64,000 nucleotides of DNA from NCBI GenBank assembly GCA_017569285.1, contig CP069419.1, positions 2,418,001 to 2,482,000 of the forward strand. Direction: 5' to 3'. Source of the stretch: Clostridiales bacterium (lineage in GTDB: Bacteria; Bacillota; Clostridia; Christensenellales; Aristaeellaceae). Below, piece after piece: positions 57,622 through 64,000 of this stretch; position 1 is the first letter of the stretch, and the number at the start of each line of letters is the position of its first letter. A model generated the notes under the pieces. The model was not told the origin of the DNA. It did not search any database and worked only from the letters and a program-made list of their open reading frames with translations. Made by a program: the position numbers and the translations under genes.

Positions 57622-59301
57622 TTATGCCGCGTCGATTAACTGCATTTCATCATAGATATGCAGGTCGCGGGGCAGGGTATCCACGGTAATATGTCCGTTG
57701 TTCTCCTCCGCCTCCCGGCGTACAAGCTCGATGATCGTAACGTTGTCGATAGGCACTTCAGCTTCGGGAACCAGCCCTTCCTTGCCCAGGAAAACACTGC
57801 CTTCCAGGGTGGCACAGTATTCGCAGGTGCAGATCTTATAGGTTACGGTATCATCCTCAATATCCACCTCCGTGCCGTCGTCAAGGAAGATGCAGATAAT
57901 TTGGATTTCCGGCTCCTCGTCCGTACCGAGATTAATATAATCATAATGGATGCCGGTCACCTGGTCGCCGTAGTCCGTGTTCTCGAAGGTATTCAGAAGA
58001 TGCTGTGCCAGTTCCTTGCCGGTGAGCTCATAGACCTGCCAGGTGTTATTGAAGGGGTTGATCGCGTAGATGTCACCGACAGTCAGCGGGTGCTGTGTTT
58101 CGCCGTCTTCAAGTACGACGCTCGCACGTACGCCCTTCATGTTATAGAAGGCAGCTACAGCCCCGTAAGGCTTCATGGCTTCCAGCATCCTTGCCGTCAC
58201 AAAGTTACCGCCGCTGGTCGTTCTGTCGCTCAGGAAGCCCTTCTTCTCGATGTTCGTATCGATATACCCCAGGATTTCGCCCATATCATCGCTCACTGCG
58301 TCCCATGCGGCATGGGAGATAGCGAGAACGGTCACGTCGAATGAGCTGGCGTTTTCCGGCGTATCGTACAACAGGGTCTTGTCTTCCAGAATGGACGTGT
58401 ACATCGGATCCTCGACGCGTACAGACCCGTCTGCGGCGATCACGAGGGTCGCCGAAGCGTAACCTTGGGCATTTGCGTCACACTGGATATACGGAATACC
58501 GGTGTTTTCAGCCACACCGTAGATACCGTCGTGCTTATGCCCGCCGCAGACCAGCGATACCGCGTTCGGTGCCATGCTTTCCGCTATTTCAGTCGGCTTT
58601 TTGTGGCACAGCAGGATCGTCGCGTCCGGATGCTCCGCCTCATTGATCTCATTAACACGGTTTGCCAGGAGATCCATGCTGTCTTCGATAGAGTAGGGGG
58701 CAATCATGCTTGCCATGATCGTCATGTTATAGTCTTCCACGTACCCAACGACAGCGATACGCTTGCCGGCTTTCTCAAGAATAACATAATCTTTCGTAAA
58801 CCCGACGCGCTCGCTGGTATCTGCGTAATACAGGTTGGAAGCGAGGATCGGGATGTCCGGATCGCCTTCATACTCGCCGAGCTTATACGCTGGAAGTGTG
58901 GCGTCAGGATCCGCACAGTATTCCTCAACGCCCCAGTCGAACTCGTGATTGCCCAGTGCTACCGCGTCGTAGCCCATGGCGTCCACAGCAGCAAGAACAG
59001 CCCCGCCGTGGGTCAGGTTGGAAACCGGCGTTCCCTGGTAAAGATCTCCGCCGTCCAGCAGGATAACGTCATCGTATTCGCCGGAATTCCGTGCGTCATT
59101 GATAACCTTGGCGATATACGCCAGCCGGTACTGGAAGGTTTCCACTTTCGCACTGGAGGTGTCCAGAAGCGAGCCATGAATATCGCTCGTCTCAAATATC
59201 CGGATGCGTACCTCGGCATTATCTTCAGCCAGGGATCCAGTGCATACGGTGCAGGTGCAAAGCATCAGGACGAGCAGGAGAGCCATCATAGTCTTCTTCA
59301 T
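57622..59301 (-). CDS. Secreted 5'-nucleotidase/2',3'-cyclic phosphodiesterase family
   Basis: 559 residues. Signal peptide MKKTMMALLLVLMLCTCTVCTGSLA, calcineurin-like metallophosphatase domain: FETSDIHGSL, LLDGGDLYQGTPVS, ALGNHEFDWG and CGGHKHDG (metal-binding motifs), then a 5'-nucleotidase C-terminal domain (MKGVRASVVLEDGETQHPLTVGDIYAINPFNNTWQVYELTGKELAQHL). Releases phosphate from extracellular nucleotides. Its start overlaps the upstream PAP2 stop by four bases, so the pair forms a phosphate-scavenging operon. Confidence 0.9.
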   Translation of the reverse strand: MKKTMMALLLVLMLCTCTVCTGSLAEDNAEVRIRIFETSDIHGSLLDTSSAKVETFQYRLAYIAKVINDARNSGEYDDVILLDGGDLYQGTPVSNLTHGGAVLAAVDAMGYDAVALGNHEFDWGVEEYCADPDATLPAYKLGEYEGDPDIPILASNLYYADTSERVGFTKDYVILEKAGKRIAVVGYVEDYNMTIMASMIAPYSIEDSMDLLANRVNEINEAEHPDATILLCHKKPTEIAESMAPNAVSLVCGGHKHDGIYGVAENTGIPYIQCDANAQGYASATLVIAADGSVRVEDPMYTSILEDKTLLYDTPENASSFDVTVLAISHAAWDAVSDDMGEILGYIDTNIEKKGFLSDRTTSGGNFVTARMLEAMKPYGAVAAFYNMKGVRASVVLEDGETQHPLTVGDIYAINPFNNTWQVYELTGKELAQHLLNTFENTDYGDQVTGIHYDYINLGTDEEPEIQIICIFLDDGTEVDIEDDTVTYKICTCEYCATLEGSVFLGKEGLVPEAEVPIDNVTIIELVRREAEENNGHITVDTLPRDLHIYDEMQLIDAA

Positions 59302-60221
59302 TTCAGTTCCTCCGTCTTATTCACGAATGAGAACACGCCCTTGTACACGACAATGTAGATGCACAGCGTCAGTCCAACGCCGAAGCAGACATCCGTCAGG
59401 AAGTGAGCGTTCATGTGGATCCGGTTGTAGGCGATAAGCATTGACCAGATGAGACCAATGAAGAACAAAATATATTTAAGAATATTTTTCCGCTGCTTCA
59501 TTGCGTCTGCAATCATAGGAAGCGCCAGCATAGGCATGATCGCCTTCGTCATGTGCCCGCTGGGCCAGCTCCGGAAGTTGCTCTCGTCCTTCAGGTAAGG
59601 AGTCCACTGCCACCAGTTACGGAATTCAGAAGCAGGGTCTTCCAAGGTTACCAGGTACCGGTACCTCGGACGGCAGGCAAGGACTTTCAGCCAGTCGTTG
59701 ACTGCTTCGCCAATTTCGCCGGAGATAATGATAACCACACCTGCGGCGATAAGCGCGTTCACCTTTTTCTTATCGTAGTTCGTGTTCACGATAACCAGCG
59801 TTACAAAGGCTACCAGTGCCACAAGCGCAGCCCAGATAAGGTACGTGCATATCAGGATGAATACGTAGCTTTGCTCTCCGAAAGTGTATCCCAGATCCCG
59901 GCGGAGGTACTTGCCGAATCCATTGTTCAGTACATGCAGCGTCCAGTAACCGGTCACGAGCAGGATGCAGGTAGAGAGTTTGTAGTACCGTTCCCCCTTC
60001 TTATTCAGGCCAGCAAAAATACACGCGCCGGCTACCATATAGAAGAGGACAGGGACAACGCTCGCGTAGTCCTGCAGGATGCTTCCGGCAGGTGTGACGT
60101 TCGTCACGACTTCAGAAACCTGCAGGTCATAGAAACTGCCGTACAAAATTCCCGCGAACATCAGGAGCAGCAGGAGCCAGGTAAAAACACCGGGCATGCC
60201 AAACAATTTTTTCGTCTTCAT
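59298..60221 (-). CDS. PAP2-family membrane phosphatase
   Basis: 307 residues, about seven membrane helices. PAP2 catalytic motifs: KVLACRPRYRYL (KxxxxxxRP), FRSWPSGHMTKAIMP (SGH) and YNRIHMNAHFLTDV (RxxxxxH(x3)D type). Large central loop (about 180-215) is probably extracytoplasmic. Hydrolyses lipid or other phosphate monoesters at the membrane. Co-transcribed with the 5'-nucleotidase downstream. ATG follows AAAGGAGAATTATC. The promoter region 60222-60370 is AT-rich. Confidence 0.88.
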   Translation of the reverse strand: MKTKKLFGMPGVFTWLLLLLMFAGILYGSFYDLQVSEVVTNVTPAGSILQDYASVVPVLFYMVAGACIFAGLNKKGERYYKLSTCILLVTGYWTLHVLNNGFGKYLRRDLGYTFGEQSYVFILICTYLIWAALVALVAFVTLVIVNTNYDKKKVNALIAAGVVIIISGEIGEAVNDWLKVLACRPRYRYLVTLEDPASEFRNWWQWTPYLKDESNFRSWPSGHMTKAIMPMLALPMIADAMKQRKNILKYILFFIGLIWSMLIAYNRIHMNAHFLTDVCFGVGLTLCIYIVVYKGVFSFVNKTEELK

Positions 60222-60429
60222 GATAATTCTCCTTTATGCCATAGAAAACACCATACCAGGAAATATCTCCTGGATTTTATCTCACTATTATTATATCAAA
60301 TAACAAATAAGTTGTATAATCCGAATGTGGTTTTGAAAAAAATATTTGGTGAAGAAAACTCCCCATAATATTGCGAAGAAACACCAAATTGGATTTGCTA
60401 CAAAAAGATCGATCCCTACAATATTACGA

Positions 60430-60580
60430 AATGTCGATTCAGGCAGCCTTTACCGGGCTGATCGGCGCGCTGCTGTGCTTCTTCCGGATGAAGATCCGGA
60501 ACTGCACCACGCTTTCCCTGATTATCGGCCATGGAATATATGACGCGATGATCACCGTATGGGCAGCGGTGATGGGGTGA
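60430..60580 (+). pseudogene. C-terminal fragment of a CPBP (CAAX) protease
   Basis: Reading MSIQAAFTGLIGALLCFFRMKIRNCTTLSLIIGHGIYDAMITVWAAVMG, this matches the end of CPBP intramembrane proteases (F-x(2)-G-L, then H-x(2)-D-type HG(I/L)YD motif). Upstream codons in the same frame (from 60371) lack family similarity and hydrophobic helices. Isolated remnant without a convincing start; probably dead. Confidence 0.6.
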
Positions 60581-60604
60581 GACAGAACCCCCGTCCCTCT
60601 GCCT

Positions 60605-61474
60605 TCACATCGGGAATTTGATTTTGCCGGTGTCCTTCCAGATGGCCCACCGCCGGCCGCTGCAATCGGTTCCGACCAGGGTGAAGCCTTTGAGATCGAC
60701 TCTTTCAAAAGCCGTATATCCGTATCCGGGGAAGGCGGCATCCGGATTCCCGGCCCGCCAGAGAATGCCATCCCGGCTGACTTTATATATATTCCCCGCT
60801 TTCGGGAAGGATTGATCTTCAACCACGGCATATACGAAACGGCCCTCAGCCAGTACCTGCCGGATTTGATGCGGAAGCTCAACGGTTGTGTCGTCCAGGT
60901 AAAGCGAAGCGCCGCTGAAGGCGATGCGGCGGTAAGGGTTCCGCCAGCTGTCCAGGGCGGCCCTGTACCGGGCTTTTGCACTGTTCAGCCTGGACTGGGG
61001 GTCTTTCCAGCCCAGGCCGTTCCAGGATTCGCCTTCGCAGGAGAAATCCATGAGCCTTTCGCAGATTTCAATCATCCGGCCGGCAAGGCGGGTGTGGATG
61101 CAGAATAAATATACCCAGCCGTTATCCAGGTCACAGTTATCCCCGGCCATATTCTGAAGGATGAGGATTTTGTTTTGCTTATCCAGCGCGGCCGGCATCT
61201 TTTCCATCTCATCCAGCATGCGGCCGCCCCAGTACCCTGGATCGAGCAGGCCCCGGCGCAGGGTGACCAGGATCGAATGATGCTTTATCCAGACATGCTT
61301 CGGATCATCCCACAGGGTATCGAAACCATGCCGGATCAGTTCTTCATCCCAGTCCGGGTGGTCAAAGCCGTACTGACGGCTGAATTCCCTGTATTGATCG
61401 GGCTCTTCCCGGGCCATAAAGAAGGACTGGCCGTTGTATTTGCTATACAACTCCTGCGCTTCGGCACGGTTCAT
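60605..61474 (-). CDS. Conserved hypothetical protein
   Basis: 289 residues from ATG 61474 (AAGGAGG nine bases upstream). Charged, soluble, with FFMAREEPDQYREFSRQYGFDHPDWDEELIRHGFDTLW and a C-terminal beta-rich half (RFVYAVVEDQSFPKAGNIYKVSRDGILWRAGN). No signal peptide and no family recognised. Cytosolic; role unknown. Confidence 0.65.
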   Translation of the reverse strand: MNRAEAQELYSKYNGQSFFMAREEPDQYREFSRQYGFDHPDWDEELIRHGFDTLWDDPKHVWIKHHSILVTLRRGLLDPGYWGGRMLDEMEKMPAALDKQNKILILQNMAGDNCDLDNGWVYLFCIHTRLAGRMIEICERLMDFSCEGESWNGLGWKDPQSRLNSAKARYRAALDSWRNPYRRIAFSGASLYLDDTTVELPHQIRQVLAEGRFVYAVVEDQSFPKAGNIYKVSRDGILWRAGNPDAAFPGYGYTAFERVDLKGFTLVGTDCSGRRWAIWKDTGKIKFPM

Positions 61475-61542
61475 GAAAATGCCTCCTTCCTGGGACGATT
61501 ATGGTATATAATATTCTATACGGATCATTCTATCCCTGCCGT

Positions 61543-61598
61543 GTGACAAAGGGACAGTCCCCTTGTCACATGTGACAAAAGGGCTGTCCCTTTGTCAC
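61543..61598 (+). repeat. Dispersed 28-bp inverted repeat, copy B
   Basis: Arms 61543-61570 and 61571-61598, GTGACAAAGGGACAG... and complement with three mismatches and no loop. It lies between the hypothetical gene and the third sigma gene, 60 bases before the sigma GTG. Same family as copies at 51725 and 63205. Confidence 0.8.
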
Positions 61599-61658
61599 AT
61601 TTTTTTCCAGCAGTTTTTCCCGGATGAATCGTCTAATCAGGTGAAAGGAGTTGGTACT

Positions 61659-62222
61659 GTGTCCCAGGGGAACCAGGAGAAACCGCGCACGGCCAGCGGG
61701 CTTTCAGCACCGCAGGACGTGGGCGGAGCGGACAGCCGGACGGAACTGGAACGGCTGATGGAACAGTACGGCAGCAGCCTCCTCCGGATGAGCGCCCTTT
61801 ACCTGAAAGACGCGCACCTGGCGCAGGACGCTGTGCAGGAGACATTCATCAAGGCATACCGGCATATGAAGGATTTCCGCGGGGAGAGTTCAGAGAAGAC
61901 CTGGCTGACGGCGATATGCGTCAATACATGCCGGGATATCCTGAAGACCGCATGGTTCCGCCACCAGAGCCGGATTGATGTGGATTCGCTGCCCGAAAAG
62001 CCTGCCGATTTTGAGTTTCCGGACAACACGGTACTGACGGAGGTCATGCGCCTGCCTGCCCGATACCGGGAGGCGGTCCTGATCCGGTATTACGGGGGGA
62101 TGAAGCTGAAGGAAGCCGCAAGCGCGCTGGGGATTTCCGAAGGCCGGCTCCGCACCCGGCTGGACAAGGCAAACGGCATCCTGCGGGACAGGCTGAAGGA
62201 GTGGTATTACGATGAAGAATGA
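61659..62222 (+). CDS. ECF-type sigma factor (third)
   Basis: 187 residues from GTG 61659, eight bases after AAAGGAG; a longer frame runs through the repeat and is rejected. Region 2 LMEQYGSSLLRMSALYLKDAHLAQDAVQETFIKAYRHMKDFRGESSEKTWLTAICVNTCRDILKTAWFRHQS; region 4 LPARYREAVLIRYYGGMKLKEAASALGISEGRLRTRLDKANGILRDRL. An extra N-terminal 40 residues precede region 2. The downstream anti-sigma gene begins 11 bases before this gene's stop codon, as usual in ECF pairs. Confidence 0.92.
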   Translation: MSQGNQEKPRTASGLSAPQDVGGADSRTELERLMEQYGSSLLRMSALYLKDAHLAQDAVQETFIKAYRHMKDFRGESSEKTWLTAICVNTCRDILKTAWFRHQSRIDVDSLPEKPADFEFPDNTVLTEVMRLPARYREAVLIRYYGGMKLKEAASALGISEGRLRTRLDKANGILRDRLKEWYYDEE

Positions 62223-63153
62223 AGAATTCCGGGAGCTCGTTGACCGGGACCTTTCCGGGCTCGAATGGGATGAGCGCAGGCGCAGGAATGTGCTGCGCGC
62301 ACTGGAAGGGGAGGAACGGCCTGTGAGAAAGATTTCAACAACATTCCTGATTGCGGCAGTGGTGCTGTGCCTGAGTGTGACGGCGCTGGCGGCCGGACTG
62401 ATATTCTCGCCGAAGTACGATGCGGTGCGGCTGGCAAACGACGCGGTGAAGGCGAAATACGGCCTGACGGATGAACTGATCGGCATCCTGCTCCGGCGGG
62501 CGGAGGTGCGGGAGGACGGAACCGCCACAGTGACCTATGAGGCATTTGACGAGAACGATTTCCCGGCGGACCGGATCGGCATCTACACGGTGGACGTGAA
62601 GGGAAACCACGCGGACGCTTCATGGTCCCACGACGGGGACAGCACGGAGGGAGGCCTGCTGGCGGAGGCCTACGGCGCGGAGCAGCTGACGATGCTGGCG
62701 TATCATTACGGGGAGACCCTGGATGAAATGACGCGGCTGGGCATCTGGAACGCGGAACCCCGGGAGCCCCGGCACGAGATGACGCCGGAGGAACAGGAAG
62801 AGTACAGGGAAGCCCTGGCAGAATCGGAAATGTACCGGCGGCAGGACCTGAGAGAAGCGGAAAAGGCCGGAACGGTCACTGTGGAAGGGGCGGCAGAAAT
62901 TGCCCGGAAGGCGATTGCGGAAGAATATCACCTGACGGCCGACCAGGCAGGGAAGCTGAGCTGGGATCCGGAGGACGCAATGGTCCTGATGGAAGAAGGA
63001 GACACGGTGATTGAGCTGATATTCGGGCTGCGGCAGGGAGAAGCCGGCGGGCCGTTTACCGAAGGGGACGGTATGTACTATGTGGACGTGGATCTGCTGG
63101 ACGGGCGGATTGAGGATATCCTGTATGATCCCGGGCTGGCAGCCAATGAGTGA
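62212..63153 (+). CDS. Anti-sigma factor with PepSY-like extracellular region
   Basis: 313 residues. N-terminal cytoplasmic (FRELVDRDLSGLEWDERRRRNVLRALEGEE), membrane helix (TFLIAAVVLCLSVTALAAGLIF, about 44-65), extracellular part ending in VTVEGAAEIARKAIAEEYHLTADQAGKLS...MYYVDVDLLDGRIEDILYD, which resembles PepSY/DUF4179-type domains. Overlaps its sigma gene by 11 bases. It holds the sigma factor at the membrane until an unknown signal. Confidence 0.8.
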   Translation: MKNEEFRELVDRDLSGLEWDERRRRNVLRALEGEERPVRKISTTFLIAAVVLCLSVTALAAGLIFSPKYDAVRLANDAVKAKYGLTDELIGILLRRAEVREDGTATVTYEAFDENDFPADRIGIYTVDVKGNHADASWSHDGDSTEGGLLAEAYGAEQLTMLAYHYGETLDEMTRLGIWNAEPREPRHEMTPEEQEEYREALAESEMYRRQDLREAEKAGTVTVEGAAEIARKAIAEEYHLTADQAGKLSWDPEDAMVLMEEGDTVIELIFGLRQGEAGGPFTEGDGMYYVDVDLLDGRIEDILYDPGLAANE

Positions 63154-63204
63154 CCGGAACAAAAGGCAGGGAGCGCGGAATGCGCTCCCTGTTTTGGGGG
63201 TTGA

Positions 63205-63267
63205 GTGACAAAGGGACAGCCCTACTGTCACATGACCAATGTGACAGTAGGGCTGTCCCTTTGTCAC
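63205..63267 (+). repeat. Dispersed 28-bp inverted repeat, copy C
   Basis: Arms 63205-63232 and 63240-63267, perfect 28-bp complementarity with a seven-base loop; arm sequence GTGACAAAGGGACAG... differs from copy A mainly at AA versus GA. It lies between the anti-sigma gene and the converging permease gene. A half-copy-like CTTTTGTCACA follows it. Confidence 0.8.
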
Positions 63268-63275
63268 ATCTTTTG

Positions 63276-64000
63276 TCACATTTCGTGGGTGTCGGCGTTG
63301 CTGACGATGCGGTAGTAGACGCCGGAGGTGAGCCGGTAGACGACGGCGTAGAAGGCGGCGAAGACCACAAAGCTGATCACCGTGGTGCGGATGAAGAGAC
63401 CGACGTTGTAGAGGCTGAACAGGGTCAGCATCTTGCGGATCATCGGGAAGGCGAAGACCAGGTGCAGCCCGGCGAAGACCAGGGGCAGGGCAAAGACGGT
63501 GAGGAGCTGGGAGCGGACGCTCGAGCGGATGTCTTTTTTCGTCATGCCGACCTTCTGCATGATGTCGAAACGCTTCACATCCTCATAGCCTTCGGAGATC
63601 TGCTTGTAGTAAATGATCAGGACGGCGGCGACGAGGAACACGGTGCTGAGCAGGATGCCGATAAAGAACAGGCTGCCGTACATGCCGTAGAAGTCCGCTG
63701 CGCCCCCCGCGCGGGATTCCGCCCAGGAGGAGCGGATGCCGGCGGTGGTGCCGGTGTCCCGGAGGGGCATGATCGCAATCCGCTCAACTTCATCGGCGAT
63801 GCGGATGTTCTCCTCATCGGACAGGCCGGTGTCGAAGGAATAATACCAGGAGACCTGGACCTCATGCCGGTCGTTGCTGTACAGCTCGGACGCGAAGCCT
63901 TCCACGGCCTTCGCGATGTCCGGCACGAACATGGTGATGCGGGGGACGATGCTTTCGCCGCTGCCGGCTTCGTATTCGGCGGCACGGACTGCCTTCACGC
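63276..64000 (-). CDS. FtsX/BceB-type ABC transporter permease (C-terminal part)
   Basis: The reading frame is open to the right edge, so the N-terminus is missing. Visible part: an extracytoplasmic domain with VQVSWYYSFDTGLSDEENI, helix SLFFIGILLSTVFLVAAVLIIYY, the cytoplasmic coupling loop KQISEGYEDVKRFDIMQKVGMTKKDIRSSV, and two C-terminal helices. This is the last third of an MacB/BceB-type permease of the kind used for antimicrobial peptide resistance. The ATPase would be beyond the window. Confidence 0.85.
   Translation of the reverse strand, partial: VKAVRAAEYEAGSGESIVPRITMFVPDIAKAVEGFASELYSNDRHEVQVSWYYSFDTGLSDEENIRIADEVERIAIMPLRDTGTTAGIRSSWAESRAGGAADFYGMYGSLFFIGILLSTVFLVAAVLIIYYKQISEGYEDVKRFDIMQKVGMTKKDIRSSVRSQLLTVFALPLVFAGLHLVFAFPMIRKMLTLFSLYNVGLFIRTTVISFVVFAAFYAVVYRLTSGVYYRIVSNADTHEM

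Noticed and set aside
61563-61658. Upstream extension of the third sigma factor
   Set aside because: This frame crosses the dispersed inverted repeat; GTG 61659 has the proper ribosome site.

Overview
The window looks like a chromosomal piece of a GC-rich, low-motility type of Clostridia (gut or rumen Firmicutes). Supporting this are strong GGAGG ribosome sites, phiLC3-type holin, BceB-like permease, DUF6483, YhhN, CpsB-type phosphatase and ECF sigma/anti-sigma pairs. I cannot name the species. Most host genes are GC-rich, while two stretches (about 15.9-18.7 kb and 27.5-45.8 kb) are clearly AT-richer and look acquired.

Layout. 1-5.66 kb: the distal end of a contractile-tail prophage or tailocin (spike, baseplate, NlpC/P60 lysin, holin), with a type IV-like toxin-antitoxin pair inserted between two copies of the holin 3' end. 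5.68-7.78 kb: nitrilase-like hydrolase, DUF3267 membrane protein, XRE regulator, small cysteine-containing protein. 7.8-13.9 kb (all minus strand): an RNA-damage locus made of two WYL regulators, about 0.7 kb of tandem structured tRNA-like RNAs, a DUF2828/TROVE-like vWA protein and the RNA ligase RtcB. 14.1-15.8 kb: PPC-domain protein, Imm63-like protein, YhhN. 15.9-18.6 kb: a compact AT-rich five-gene operon ending in a radical SAM enzyme. 19.2-27.45 kb: housekeeping and hypothetical genes, including an internally deleted lipase, a flavodoxin-family reductase, a membrane-GNAT fusion and a CpsB-like PHP phosphatase. 27.5-42.8 kb: a defence island with a C5 methyltransferase, FokI-like nuclease, Vsr, DUF2075 ATPase, then a DUF6361 / PLD / helicase / HNH cassette and a membrane-anchored HNH protein. 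42.9-47.0 kb: small regulators and membrane proteins. 47.1-54.6 kb: two paralogous ECF sigma/anti-sigma pairs, one with a 1.3-kb-residue repeat-bearing anti-sigma protein, the other fused to BspA-type leucine-rich repeats. 56.0-57.5 kb: a complete IS3-family element with 3-bp target duplication. 57.6-60.2 kb: 5'-nucleotidase plus PAP2 phosphatase. 61.6-63.2 kb: a third ECF sigma/anti-sigma pair. The right edge cuts an FtsX-type ABC permease.

The best candidate for an undescribed system is the minus-strand RNA locus at 10.7-11.5 kb. At least six RNA units are each closed by an outer helix of different but fully compensatory sequence. They share a CCAGCAA-like motif next to the 5' strand of that helix, and several carry tRNA-like anticodon and T arms. 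They lie directly upstream of a Ro/TROVE-like protein and RtcB, so they plausibly act as Y-RNA-like partners or as substrates or sensors of RNA repair. Second-rank candidates are the AT-rich radical SAM operon and the DUF6361-PLD-helicase-HNH cassette. Three prophage genes that appear to begin with ATC rather than ATG are a separate curiosity.
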